Origin: Papaver somniferum
Taxonomy: Eukaryota; Streptophyta; Magnoliopsida; Ranunculales; Papaveraceae
DNA length: 64,000 nucleotides
Direction: 5' to 3'
Assembly: GCF_003573695.1 (NCBI RefSeq)
Contig: NC_039367.1
Coordinates: forward strand, 26,994,442-27,058,441
Shown: one piece after another, positions 48,410 through 60,483 of the stretch
How the letters are laid out: each line of letters opens with the position of its first letter
Position numbering within the stretch: position 1 is the stretch's first letter
Notes under the pieces: generated by a model
Told to the model about the DNA's origin: nothing
What the model saw: only the letters and a program-made list of their open reading frames with translations
The model's database searches: none
Made by a program: the position numbers and the translations under genes

Positions 48410-49020
48410 TTGTTTTTGTATAGTTATACTAAGTTTCAGCATTCCATCTCTCAAATTTGGATGAAATGATCCACAATACCCTGGCTTATTTATTGAAAGA
48501 ATGAGATTTAGCAAGCTCCATGGATATAGCAAAGTAGGCGGCATAAGAGAAAGATCCATACACTACTAGTTAAAGACTCTCAATACTTTAATTTATTCAG
48601 CTTATGTCTCTCCGCCAGTCTAGCTCAAATCTTGCTGCACCTTGTAAATTCAACAAGAATACAATCATAAAATTAATCAGCCATTTCACAGTTTCTTTCC
48701 TGTGGGAGTACCACTGCCAGGTTACATCATATGAAAGCAAAATTGCAATGATTGCAGTCGTATCAAAATGGTCTGAGGAGAATATGATTACTGTATTTAA
48801 TGATCATTGATCAAGGTTTGAGTAAATCAGTTACCATTATAAATCATTTCGCTACGTATAATGATTAACTGGGCAAATAGCATATCATGTAAGCATTGTA
48901 CAGAACCTGTAGACTAACAATCAAGAACTCATATCTAAAAATAAGAGAGGAACGAACTTTATACAGTTTTAACCAAAACTAAAGAATACAAGCTAATGAT
49001 ACTGCCTAGGAATTCAATTC
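48410..49020. other. Upstream flank of the second NPF gene
   Basis: On the - strand a caataaataagcc box lies near 48495 and could serve as a TATA element, ~85 bp from the ATG at 48407. No other gene is seen. The ORF at 48604-48810 has no domain. Confidence 0.35.
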
Positions 49021-49039
49021 TACGACTCTTTCTCCTCCT

Positions 49040-50163
49040 TCATCTTTCTTACTTGTATCGACATAACGACTGGCAAAAAAAAAATGTAGTGCAGCAAATT
49101 TTATACACAAATTCCTGCGACAATAAAGTAGTAGTAGTCTAAGTTATTCTTATTCAGGTCAGTACCTCCTAACCATCCAGGATTACTTCCATCCTTATCA
49201 CCTGATGCAGAATGACTTATTCTTGGAATAGATTTATGAGAAAAGAACTCACGTAACTTGCACAAGCTAAACTAAGAAAGAATAAAGAACCAGCCGAAGT
49301 TCTCATACTTGGTGGAAACTGTTTCGCCAAGAATTCCATAATTACAACACCCATAAACACTTCTGCCATACCTGATAATGCATGCTGCGGTATAAGCCAG
49401 GCAAATGACATTGGTGCACTGAATGTGTGGTTCTTTAGGGCGCTGTCTCGTCTTCTTCCTTCCACAATTCCGGCAACTACCATGCAAATGATGGACATCA
49501 CAATTCCTGCTCCCAGTCTATGTTTTAAGGTTATCCCTACTCCATCCTTGCTCATTCTTCTTGACAATGGTAAGACTAAGTGCTCATGAATAGGTATCCA
49601 TATTGATAATGTGATCATACCTGCAATACCCATCGAACCTGGTGGAACGTGAAAGTTGTGTATAAATCTTGATTGAATTGCTTGAAGCACTCCTTGAGTA
49701 CTTTGTTTATCCATACAGACGAAACAAGCAATCCCTGTCACCCAAACTGGCATAACATTTAATATACACTTAAACTGCTCAACTTGCTGAATACTGCAAA
49801 GTCTCCATCCATTTGTTGGCAATCCTTGATCGTTAAACGAATCTTGATCAGTAACCACTGCAGCTTTAGTCAAGCAACTAAACCGATTGGTGAGACAAAG
49901 ATTCCCTACCATATGATCTCTTGATGGACTGTCGAAAAGGGTGTGCTCAGAAGTCGGTTTAAGCTTGATTTTTCTTTTACGTAATGCAGCCGAAATCACC
50001 TTAGCTACATCAGTAAAATCACTTGCTCTTGGGTTTCACACAGATGTAAGCTTGCTGTCGATAAAAAATATACCTATCTAGAGCAAGATAATTAGCAGTT
50101 GGGATAGCAAGTCCCCAGGCCCAACTAATGTTGTTTTGAACATAAGCAACAACGGTTAAGCCT
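49040..50163 (-). pseudogene. NPF transporter pseudogene, 5'-truncated
   Basis: The first recognisable piece is the exon 3 middle, YVQNNISWAWGLAIPTA at ~50130-50080. A shift near 50030 follows, with an in-frame stop after VKPKSK. The long frame 49999-49217 then covers ALRKRKIKLKP, NRFSCLTKAAVVTDQD, WRLCSIQQVEQFKCILNVMP, GMAEVFMGVVIMEFL and FLINLFQE. Another shift near 49240 leads into NPGWLGGTDLNKNNLDYYYF, with further damage before the expected last membrane span. Exons 1, 2 and the start of exon 3 (TM1 with the ExxE motif) are absent. Unlike its two relatives it has no intron before the central KAA block. It lies 0.6 kb upstream of the second NPF gene, same strand. Confidence 0.8.
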
Positions 50164-50169
50164 ACAACC

Positions 50170-50650
50170 AAAGATCAATCTCAATGTGTTTTTGGCAAAG
50201 ACTCGTATAGCACAATGGATACTAATGTCAAAAAGTGAAAAAGACTGACTAGAATAATTGGCATAATAAATGCCTTTCAAAAGGCACGAAATCAATATAA
50301 ACAACCGTTTGAAATGGCGACAGTCTTACTGTCCAGAACCACTGCAGATCAATGCGGAAACAAGAAGCTGACAACAATCTGATATTGCAGATTATATGGT
50401 CATATGAGACAATGAAATGGTGCTGCTAACAAACATCAATTTTACTGAATACCATAGAAATGAATAATGTGGTGTGACATCCCGGGAAAAGAACATTGTA
50501 ATCGTTTTCATCCAAATAACTAAGCAAAGCCAGCAGATTCAAAACCTATATGAGCATATTCTACCAGTAACTTCAATTTATAAAACAACTCTCCAATAAA
50601 AGTTAAATAAATCGACCATTGCTGAAAAGAAGTCATGAAACAATCGGATA
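50170..50650. other. Short intergenic region, no gene seen
   Basis: The missing 5' exons of the NPF pseudogene are not found here, so the truncation is a deletion or a partial duplication rather than an insertion. Confidence 0.45.
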
Positions 50651-50657
50651 TAACAAA

Positions 50658-52318
50658 TCAGTGGATAGCCATATAAATTGGTAATTTTCCTAATCTAGTC
50701 AACCACATGACCCCTTTATTATCCATCAAAAACTGTTGGAATTCATTGTCGGAATTAAATTCATAAACTTTACCTTTAGGACAGAAGGTTTCCAGCGAAA
50801 GGATGTTCTCCACTTGAGCGTGCAGCTGATAATCAATGTATGGGCAAGGAATATTATCATCCTCACTAATAAGACGGCCTTGCTGTGGCATTCCTTTCAT
50901 CATAGTTACAAAAATATCACGATTCTTCTTATTACGGGAGCGGGAGCATTTTCCCACCTCAAGATGTTTCATTTGCAAACTGTAGAATATAAGACATTCC
51001 CCATCAAACCAATACAATAACACCTGATCGGAGAAACCCAATATACGTGTAGGAGGTGCATTCCTAGTGGTAGTGTCAAAGTAACAACAGAAGGGATCTG
51101 GTACCACATCTTCCTCCTTCACTCAAACATTGAAAGTCTCTTCCTTCATCCATATGTGCTTTACCTTGTCCTTCAATATATATAGTTGAACCTCAAAACG
51201 GTAACAACAAAAACCACTCTGGTGTTTACAATGACGACGGTGATGGTTATGATCTCTGTGGCTTATCAATATCTTTTCAGAACGAGCAACACAAGGATAT
51301 CCTTTGAACTCCAGAAGATGATGACAAATTTCTGAATATTGATGCTCATCATTCATTGGCGGGGTCAGAGTAGAGCATTCAGCTGGGAGTCGTATGAAGT
51401 GAATATTCTCATTATGAATGTCAAACGAGAGCAACATTTCAACCTCATAACCATTACTACCACTATTAGTTACTCCCCAGACGAGATCGCCCCCGCAAAG
51501 GGTGGCTGATTTATGAGTATTTTTCCAAGCTCTTGTTACTAATGGACTAGGAAAGGCAGAACAACCTGGGGGTGGTGTGATTTCAGAAGTACTAGTAACT
51601 ATCTTTCTCCAAGAATTGGTTCCCAATGTAACAACAGTGGAAATAAACACTTGATCACCACCATCCGTTACTGGTGAACTAGTAAAAATAAGTACAACCT
51701 TATATTCTTGTGATAATATATCAAAACCAAAACCAAAACCAGAACACAAATATTTTAGTGATCCCCCTCCCCTAGTTGTAGCAGTAAAATAGGGGAGGTG
51801 AAGTGCTTCACCAGTAACCGGATTAATGACAGCTATTAAACCTGCAGCTTCGTAACCAGGTTCACCAAGTGATTTAAAACAAGCTAAGCCATTGCAACAA
51901 CCTACTGGTTCAATTGGATCGCCGTAATGAATTCTAGTTAATAATTTTAAGTCAGGAAATTCATAATTTTAAGTCATGACTATTTCGTAAACTGAAAAAG
52001 CAATTTCACAGATCATCACCCACGGACACATTGACGAGATTAAAGAATAAATTTAATTCATTTTTTTCTTCTTTTGATGAGCAAAATGGAAGGCAGGAAA
52101 TCGTGTATCATTGAAAATTGAATTGTACCATAACCTACTGACACAAGCGTACTGAGCTACTTCCCGAGCTGGAAATCTAGTGAGAATATTATCGATTACT
52201 AATCCTCGGGTAGATATGTAGAAGAAGAAGAAGAAGAAGAATTAGCAGTATCATCCTTTCCTTTTTGCTTCTTCTTCTGCTCTTGATCGATGGTTACAAA
52301 TTTACTTTTTTTCGGCAT
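50658..52318 (-). pseudogene. F-box protein with FBA (F-box-associated) domain, pseudogene
   Basis: The start at 52318 (MPKKSKFVTID) leads through a seven-serine run to YLPED, where one base is missing near 52201. The shifted frame reads NILTRFPAREVAQYACVSRL, a typical F-box. Further breaks occur at the A-run near 52076, at a TGA near 52000 and near 51965. From 51960 the frame is good: EPVGCCNGLACF, then GFGFGFDILSQEYKVV, then LGTNSWRKI, the FBA pattern. A TGA at 51121-51123 interrupts after EETFNV, and the remainder runs to 50658. Intact relatives are SCF ubiquitin-ligase substrate receptors. With at least five lesions this copy is dead. Confidence 0.8.
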
Positions 52319-52562
52319 AACTGAAGAACACAAACTTTTTGCCGCCGATATGGTTGCTATGATAAGAGAAGATTAAAAATTGCTCACGAATTTTATAGAT
52401 CTTGAATCATCAACCACAAACAAGAGAATGTATTCTGGTTGAAAGAGGAGAGGAAGAGGAGGCGGAGGAAATTTTGAAGATTTTACTTTTTTTTTTTAAT
52501 TTTGGAAAATAAGTAAACAATAGTTCTTGACGGACCGTGATTGCAACCGGAACCGACTCTAA

Positions 52563-53223
52563 GAGCAAGTCTCATGGTGGAATCCATCCATCTTCCACGC
52601 CACTTCAGCATTTGGATTTGTGGATGGAAGCGCAGGTGTAATGGTGGAATAGTAGAAACGCTATTTTTAATGGAGCTAAAAAAACGCAATTAAGAATGGA
52701 GTTAAAAAAACGCAATTAAGAATGGAGCTTTTTTTCGGCCGTTAGATTTCAACAACTCCTTTTAAATCTACGGATAAAAAAAAACGCAATTAAGAATGGA
52801 GCTAAAAAAACGCAATTAAGAATTGCGCTAAAAAAACGCAATTAAGAATAGAGTTTTTTATTCGGCTGTTAGATTTCAACAACTCATTTTAAATGTACTG
52901 ATAAAAAAACGCAATTAAGAATGGAGCTAAAAAAAACGCAATTAAGAATTAAGCTTTTTTTTCCAGCCGTTAGATTTCAACAACTCATTTTAAATCTACG
53001 GATAAAAAAACGCAATTCTTAATTGCGTCTTTTTAGCTCCATTCTTAATTGCGTTTAACGCTATTCTTATTGGCGTTTAGATGGATTCCACAGACCCTTC
53101 CACCAAACCATGGAACCTTGCTTGGATTTTTTGTGGAAAACCCCAACTTGGAAGCCACTAGACTTGACATTCCATGAATTTTCCAAGCTTGGAATAGGTT
53201 GGATTCCACCATAAGACTTGCTC
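52563..53223. mobile_element. Harbinger/Tourist-type MITE with internal repeat array
   Basis: Terminal inverted repeats: gagcaagtct.atggtggaa at 52563 and its complement ending at 53223, about 24 bp. The flanking TAA is duplicated (52560-52562, 53224-53226), the TWA target of PIF/Harbinger elements. The 661-bp interior is an array of 'aaacgcaattaagaatgga' units in both orientations, plus three copies of a 'ccgttagatttcaacaact' block. It sits just upstream of the F-box pseudogene. Confidence 0.88.
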
Positions 53224-53226
53224 TAA

Positions 53227-54093
53227 CAAACGAATGGACTCCAGTCACTCCACCACCCCCACCCCAAGGGAGTTAGCAGGGCCGAGCTTAGTTGTTTGTG
53301 AGTGAAGGTTTATACCATTTAGGCATAAGCGTTAGTGAAACTACAGTGAGACCCATTCTCCCAGATTTTTCCACTGAGAAACCCACGGACAGAAAACTTC
53401 AGGCGCGCCCCCATTTTTGGAGAAAAAATTACTCCCAAACTCATATTTTCTAAAAATTCTGCTTTTTAATTTTTTTCCCGTATCCCTTAAGTGTAAATCT
53501 GGTTTCTCTCTTTTAATCAATGAATAAATTATAATCTTTCTGGTTCATGAAGTTTATTTGTCAGGTAAAATTCTATTTTTATGTCAAACCATGAGTAAGA
53601 GGGTTGGAGGCGAGATCTCATAAGGTCTGGACAAGGTGTAATTTGAATCAATATGGGTTGTAATTGATGAAATCAAATAATGTGTTTGAGCTCGTAGTTA
53701 AGAAATCAAAGAAGAAATTGAAGATGGCCATAGTTTCTACTACTGCCGATACTCGAGATTGAAGACAGTGATAAACCTATTGTTGTTGAATCGAATATGA
53801 GGTTGTAGCCATGAAGATGAATTAGAAAGGGCATCTGCTACTGTGATGGGACGAAGAAGAAAATTGAGTCAGGGTTTCGCCAGAATATAGAAATGGGTTT
53901 TTATTGGTGGTGGGATTTAGATGAAGATAGATGTGACGCTTCAGAGATTGAGCTTATGCAGATTGAGAGATTGTTAAAAATGGGTTTGATGGTGTAGTTG
54001 GTTGAAACTGTGAACAAGATAAGAGAGAAGAGAAGCATCAATCGTTTCTGTGGTTGAAGTTATGAGATTTAGGTGGAAAGTGTGAACAGAGTT
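53227..54093. other. Spacer between MITE and LTR, no gene seen
   Basis: Short GA-rich open stretches on the + strand with many stops. No domain recognised. Confidence 0.45.
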
Positions 54094-55223
54094 TGAAAAA
54101 GGGGGGTCTAACAACAACACCCAATATTTCGCTTAGCAATCTGTATGAACAAACTCCAATATACTTTCTAGAGAATCAACTAGACAGTTAGATTCATCAA
54201 TAGAAAAGTATATCAAAGAGTTTATATCTCTATCTCTTGATTTAAATCTTACTCAAGCAAACTGCGAGTCTCAATATAAATACAAGAGAGATAAACTTGG
54301 ATGGTACCAAAGACCAATATCCAAGTGTCAATCAATTTAAATCAACAACCAAAAGGTCGGATATTCTAATTGATTGAACAACGCACAACCTGTATTATTT
54401 CAGTTATATAAACAAATATAATGCGGAAAAGAAATAACACAGACATCAGAATTTTATTAACGAGGAAACCGCAAATGCAGAAAAACCCAGGGACCTAGTC
54501 CAGATTAAACATACACTATATTAAGCCGCTATAGACACTAGCCTACTCCAAACTAACTTCGGTCTGGACTGTACTTGAACCCCAACCAATCTCGCACTGA
54601 TCCAAGGTACAGTTATGCTTCTACGTATCTGATCCCAGCAGAATACTACGTACTTGATTCCCTTAGCTGATCTCACCCACAACTAAGAGTTAGTACGACC
54701 CAAAGTCGAAGACTTTAATAAACAAATCTGTATCACACAGAAAAATCTACGATAATAGATAAATCCGTCTCCCACGAATATACCTACGAGTTTTGTTCCG
54801 TATTTTGATAAATCAAGGTGAATAGGAACCAATTGATACTCTGGACTTATATTCCCGAAGAACATCCTAGTATTATCAATCACCTCACAATAGTCTTAAT
54901 CGACGCAGCGAAAATAGATATTGTGGAATCACAAATGATGAGACGAAGATGTTTGTGATTACTTTTTACCTTGCCTATCGGAGATAGAAATCTCAAGCCA
55001 ATTATTACAATTATACTCGTACGATAGAAACAACAAGATCAGATCACACAACTACAAGAAAAGTAGTATCGTTTTGGCTTCACAATCCCAATGAAGTCTT
55101 TAAGTCGTTAACCCGGTTTGAGAAAAGAAAACCAGAGGTTAAATGAGAATAGACTCTATCTTAGCACAACTAGTATCACACAGAATGTGTGGGGATTAGT
55201 TTTCCCATTTGCTAGAGTTCTCC

Positions 55224-55231
55224 CTTATATA
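55224..55231 (-). promoter_or_regulatory. LTR TATA box
   Basis: On the - strand tatataag followed by ggagaactctag, the same context as 539-546 in the other LTR. Confidence 0.5.
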
Positions 55232-55690
55232 GTCTTTCAAATAAGGGTTTGCAATCAATGTTATCTTAGTAACAAAGCATTCAATATTCACTGTTAGATG
55301 AAAACCTGATTTAGATTCAAGCTAATATTTATCAACCGTTAGATCGAAAACATAGCTTGTTATACACAAATGAAATGCACGTTCCTGGGCTTGTGTAACC
55401 GTACCCAAACTTGTACATTAGTTGGTTCAACAATAGTTAACCAAATGGTTAGCCATATGATCACTTTCATATCAACCATATTCTTCTTCACCATAAATAG
55501 TTCAAATGACTCAAATGAACTAGATAGAGAGTTGTTCAATTGCTTAGATCTTATCTAACTTCACAAGACACAATGGAAGCAAAAAAAAATTGATTCACTC
55601 GAATCGGTTCATGAACTTTATAGCCACGGTTTGCAAAAGCATTTCTTAATCAATAAAGATGAGTTCAAGAACAATCGTTTTAAGATATAA

Positions 55691-55895
55691 CCTACTCAAG
55701 TTCGCGGACTGGGTTCGCGGACTTAAGTTCCCGGATGGAGTTCACAAACTCCAGCAGAAATTCTCGGGTTTGAGAACTTCGCCAGTTCGCGGACTGAGTT
55801 CGCGGACTGAGCTTGCTGAGTGAGCTTTCAAACTCCAGCAGATATTCTCCGATGAGAACTTCCGCCAGTTCGCGGACTGAGTTCGCAAACTGTGC
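55691..55895. repeat. Repeated 'gttcgcggactg' motif in the LTR
   Basis: About six exact or near copies of gttcgcggactg, in pairs, plus two longer repeated blocks ('aactccagcagaaattctc' / 'aactccagcagatattctc' and 'gagaacttc.gccagttcg'). It is a local expansion upstream of the LTR TATA box. The short ORFs here are translations of the repeat. Confidence 0.75.
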
Positions 55896-56532
55896 AAACA
55901 ATTCTGGTTCTCTTGATCAACAAAGTCCGCAAACTTTGGTTCAAGGAATAGGACTTATACATATATGTGTTTCCACAACATGCTTATATCCATCAATGGT
56001 TATATAATCTAAACTCTCATTTCAATCATTGAAACATTCTCAGAGGACGTTATATAGTTGTTATTCACAAACCATTTTTCGTCAGAGCAATTTTCAAAGT
56101 GATTGAAACATAACATGACTTTCATCACTAGGTAAAAATGAACTTGGTTAAAGCGAAATCTTTACCAACACATATTTCGAGAAATAGATAGGCGAGGTAA
56201 GTCGGCTCGAAATACCAAATGTGTATAATCTAAGTCTATATAGCAAAACGACTTTTGTCTCAAAATAGGAGATAAATAGACTTTTGAGTGATAGATAAGT
56301 TCAAGTCTCCACATACCTTTTAGTCGATGAAGATCCACCGGTTCCTTGAGTAGTCCTTCGTCTTGTATGATGATTTCCATGGAGTTCTTGAGATCAACTA
56401 CGCTTTCTATCCTAGTCCGAGACCTTAGCTATAGTAGACTAGAAATCAAGACTTATAGTTTTTATCACTAACATTGACAAACATGCTTGAGATAGCAATG
56501 CATGCGAGTTCGACCGAGCAATGCTCTAAAAA

Positions 56533-56541
56533 TCTCCCCCT
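56533..56541 (-). other. Polypurine tract
   Basis: aaagggggaga on the - strand, directly next to the inner LTR edge. This is the expected plus-strand primer site of an LTR retrotransposon. Confidence 0.6.
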
Positions 56542-57672
56542 TTGTCAATTTTAGTGACAAAACTATCAATACATATGGAATACAAAAAATATATAAATAA
56601 ACTTTTGTAGCTCCTATTCCACATGCCTAATCTTCAACACTACTTGAAATCTTTGTCACTCCCAAGTACTCCAATGATCCCAAAGGTTGTAAGTTTAGCA
56701 TCATCGTTGTTGAAAATCCATAGCTATAACAATGAGAAAACAAAAGTTCTCAATCATTGTTATATAAGGTCATAATATCATTATACAGCGTCAAAGTTCA
56801 ATTGTATCACAACTTTAACAACAATACTATGGTGATATGTCACTCCCCCTTAGTCAATACTCCATCTCTCATGGAAACCACTCCCCCTTACATAATGATC
56901 TGGAAACCATATGTATTTGTAGTGTGAACTACATATTAATTCTCCCCCTTTTTGTCAATAAAATTGGTAAAGTTACAAGAACGGGATCATAATGAAATTT
57001 CCGAAAGAGACATTTCATGACCAAAAGAAAGCATATATCATCTTATTTAGATGCAATCATGAAGCTGAATCTAAATGCATTCATCAAGGAGTTTATTAAG
57101 ATACAAGATAACCCCTAAAATATTCCACATCCGCAATCCCCATAAATATTTGGCAATTAAGCACAAGCTCAAAAGAACTCTCCCCCATTTTATGTCATTC
57201 CCGAAAGAACAACAAGAGCGACCTTAATTTCAAAAAGAAAATAAGGATTTTTGTTGGACACCAAAAACCATAAGAATGATTTTCTATATCCAAACACTCA
57301 ATCAAATTAATCACAAGTAAACCCATGACTAATTTAATCGAAATACACAATCAAAATAATCAATTTAATTGGTCATGCTCGACACAAAGTATCTCATGGA
57401 ACAACAACTATGCCAAAAAAATGACTCAGTCGATACAACTCATCATAAGACACCTTGTGAAACAACACAGTATGTACACAAATTGTGGATCGGAAATAGA
57501 CCTAATACCGTGGAATAATCAAGGACTCATTCTATTTTCATTTGCACAATGACATCCAATAGACATAATCCTTGAACACAAAAGATTTTAACCTATCTTC
57601 CATCAAAAGTTGACATAATAGGATTAACTTTTATATTTGTCGAAAGTCAATTCATTCTTTCATCAATGCATA
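56542..57672 (-). other. Non-coding internal part of the Copia-like element
   Basis: Between the purine tract and the CACTA insertion. Contains repeated 'tctccccctt' words on the + strand and no pol domain. Confidence 0.5.
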
Positions 57673-58028
57673 CACTAGTGGAGAACGGACATTCCGCGAC
57701 CGCCAGGACACGTCATATAAACGAGTTAAACGACCTGTTCTAGGGTTCTCTGAATGGGTCGTTTATAAAGCGTTTTTTAATTGCACGACCCTTATTCCGT
57801 GGGTCTCTGAACAGATTCTGTTTCTTACAGTAACTAGATGCTGACCTGCATACACTGGTCGTAGATTTGAATTATAATATAAAAAAAATAAAGATTCAGA
57901 TCAGCTGAAATGTCTGAATGGCTGAATCTGAATTAATCTTACTGGTATTTAAGGCAACATTCAAGTCAAGTCTAGTTTAGTCAAACTACAGTCAAGTCAA
58001 ACTACAGTAAACTGAAATTCAGCAACCT

Positions 58029-58131
58029 CAAATTTAACTGAAATTCAAATGCAACTCAAATTTAACTGAAATTCAAATGCAACTCAAATTTAACTGAAAT
58101 TCAAGTGCAACTTCAAATTTAACTGAGAATT
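58029..58131. repeat. 28-bp tandem repeat, 3.6 copies
   Basis: The unit 'caaatttaactgaaattcaa' plus 'atgcaact' is repeated at 58029, 58057, 58085 and 58114 with few changes. Confidence 0.85.
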
Positions 58132-58535
58132 TTAACATTCATTCCATTGGGTGTAAAACTACACAAAATAAAATAAAATGAAATACTGAGTTCAGAGAAT
58201 ACATGTCCAAGATTGCTAAGTTCTGACAACAAATAGACAACTGATAAAGAAAAGCAAAATGATAGCTCCTCCTATGACAATACTTCACAAATGATATCAA
58301 GCAGAGCATCAATGTGTTGTTTCCTTGGTTCACATGCGACTTCCTGCAAAGCAGATCAACAACAGTACAATGACTTCGTTCAGCTACAATCAGGAATCCT
58401 TGAGTTTCCCTCATACTGTGTAAAAATCTCTACAAGTAGAGAATACATGTGCATAAAACTAGATGAATCGTCAAAGTTAAGAAACATAAATGGAAAGAGG
58501 TGGAGAGATAATCAAAGTTTGTCTGCAGAACTTAC

Positions 58536-58680
58536 TTCATGCGGTTCAGTGATTCGTTGTAGAGATGAGTCTCCGATAATGCAGATGATAGGTACAATAT
58601 CAGCAAAAGAACCACCAATGACTGCCGGTAACCTGGTTCCAAACAAAACTTGCAGAAATGTGTTTATGCCAGATACAAAC
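58536..58680 (-). pseudogene. Captured nucleobase-ascorbate transporter fragment
   Basis: The - strand reads FVSGINTFLQVLFGTRLPAV, then IGGSF and SLQRITEPHE, ending at a gaa/gtaagt splice donor (58536). This is the conserved early part of plant NAT (NCS2, nucleobase-ascorbate transporter) proteins, covering a membrane span and the following loop. Only one exon-sized piece is present. It cannot make a transporter. Confidence 0.75.
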
Positions 58681-58815
58681 AGTGGTGTTTGTATCACTAG
58701 TATCTTCACACACTGAATGGAGCCTACGAATATAAAAATCTTCCATTAAAACCAAAATCCAAATAAACATGAAAATTGAACATATCAATACACAAGAAAG
58801 GTACTATTGATTCTT

Positions 58816-58899
58816 ACAAAGGTACCACCAAGCTTGACAAGCATCGAATGCTTAAGCGCATTGAGCCTCTTAAAATGCTTCTTTAACCCTCTTGCCTGT
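58816..58899 (-). pseudogene. Captured ribosomal protein eS4 (RPS4) N-terminal fragment
   Basis: The - strand reads ARGLKKHFKRLNALKHSMLV then KLGGTF, ending at ttt/gtaag (58817-58816). This is the first exon of cytosolic ribosomal protein eS4. The initiator ATG has become AGG, and three residues differ from the near-invariant family sequence, so it is a relic carried by the CACTA element. Confidence 0.8.
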
Positions 58900-60069
58900 T
58901 ACCACACCAAAATTAGTACACATAGATTAATGTCAAACTCAGGGAATCCAAAGATACAGTCCTGTAATTTCATAAATATCCTATCCCCGGAAAGGAAACT
59001 CAAAACAACAATATGAGCATATCTCATAAGACATTGTCGCGGAACTTGTCCAAGGAGACTACATGAACTCAAGGTAATATACAGATAACAGTAATGTATG
59101 CATTAGGTGTAACTATAAACACTTGTAATTTGGAGATTCATCAATCACAAAACAAGAAACCAGACCCAAGGATCAGAATACCACTAAAATTTGCTGAGTT
59201 CAATATCATGGTCCTCTTCCTGCAAAAAAATAAGAAAGTATTTAAAACCAACGGATATGTCTCATGGATGTGATAGCAGGTGGCAATCTTCCACTAAGTA
59301 TGTACTACAGCAAAATGATTAGGAAAATCACCAAATGAGTTATTTAAAGTGAATTACTCTCAGTTTGAGCATACTGAGAACTGATTCACTTTTATCAAGA
59401 TGATGCGGAGAACTAGTTATTGCCTGCAATGAGAAGAACGATCTGTCAGCATAAATATACACACTAGAAGATTGATATCAGTACAGGCTCTAAATTGGAT
59501 TCAAGGATTCAATCAAGTAACTGATATAGATAGGTTCATGCATCTGTAGATGATAAAAACAGGCACAAATCAACAGATATACACTCAATAATCTCACTTC
59601 CAAAAGAAAAATATCAATATGGATTGATCTTAAACCATCACTCAGGTAAACTTATTAACCAAAGATGAGCCGCATGCTTTACCTCCCCATTCATCATTCA
59701 TGCCATGCAGTGATGGAAGAAAATGAACCAACTTAGCTTGAAATGAATTCAATCAGTATAAAAAGATTAGTTACACTGACAATTGAGAGTAAGAATGCAT
59801 CATTAAGATTATACAAACTAAGTATAAGGAAAAAGAAGCATTTTAATTACTATCGGTACAAAAAGATCACAAGCAAGGTCTAGAAGTACAGAAAGATCAC
59901 CTACAACAAGGAATTCCTGCAACAATAAGTACTTCAGGAGACAACACTATGGCCTTCTTTCCAAGGGTAGAAAAAGTGACTGCCAATGCCATATATAAAT
60001 AGTCAAGAAAACACTACTAGTTCTGTGCATCCGGTGAATAATTATATAAGAGGTTGAATGAAACCTTAC

Positions 60070-60172
60070 CTGAGCTTCTCCACTCCAATACTCATCATCT
60101 CCAACAATTGTGAAAATTGATGGAGCTTCATTTGCATTTGTAGTAAAGCCCCTATCATCAGTTCCAAGCACC
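60070..60172 (-). pseudogene. Exon-like fragment of unidentified host gene
   Basis: The segment is bounded by a tcgtag acceptor and a cag/gtaagg donor. It encodes VLGTDDRGFTTNANEAPSIF and then TIVGDDEYWSGEAQ without a stop. I do not recognise the parent. A second exon-like piece upstream in gene sense (~60460-60370, VDVVKRMKDITLGMKN, donor gaag/gtatac) may come from the same gene. Confidence 0.45.
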
Positions 60173-60483
60173 TACGAAGAAGTAAACAAAAACATTTAGC
60201 TACCTAGTAACTGACAAGTTTTTTTTGTTTTTTTCAAACTGCAATACGAATCCCTGAGTTCGGAAAAATACACAACCATAAGCAAGTTACTTAAACTGAA
60301 ACAATGATAGCAGAATGAAACCCAAAGTTATAGCATTTCATGGTTAAGCTAGTATACCTTCGACGTCTACGGAAGTAACACCTTGTTCTTCCAATACATT
60401 CTCAGGATTCTTCATACCAAGAGTAATATCTTTCATCCTTTTGACCACATCAACCGTCTAAGCCTATGTAGCTTCCATAAACC

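Larger units (their letters stand above)
54094..56532 (-). repeat. 3' LTR of the Copia-like element, ~2.4 kb
   Basis: Bounded on the outside by tgaaaaagggggg (54094; LTR end ...ca on the - strand). On the inside it starts right after the purine tract at 56533-56541, near 'tagagcattgctcggtcga'. It matches the inverted LTR at 1-1649. A TATA box (ctatataaggga on the - strand) is at 55224-55231. The long length is unusual for Copia LTRs, which are mostly under 1 kb. Confidence 0.8.

Noticed and set aside
58291..58716. 141-codon + strand ORF
   Set aside because: Antisense shadow of the NAT fragment and of another exon-like piece on the - strand.
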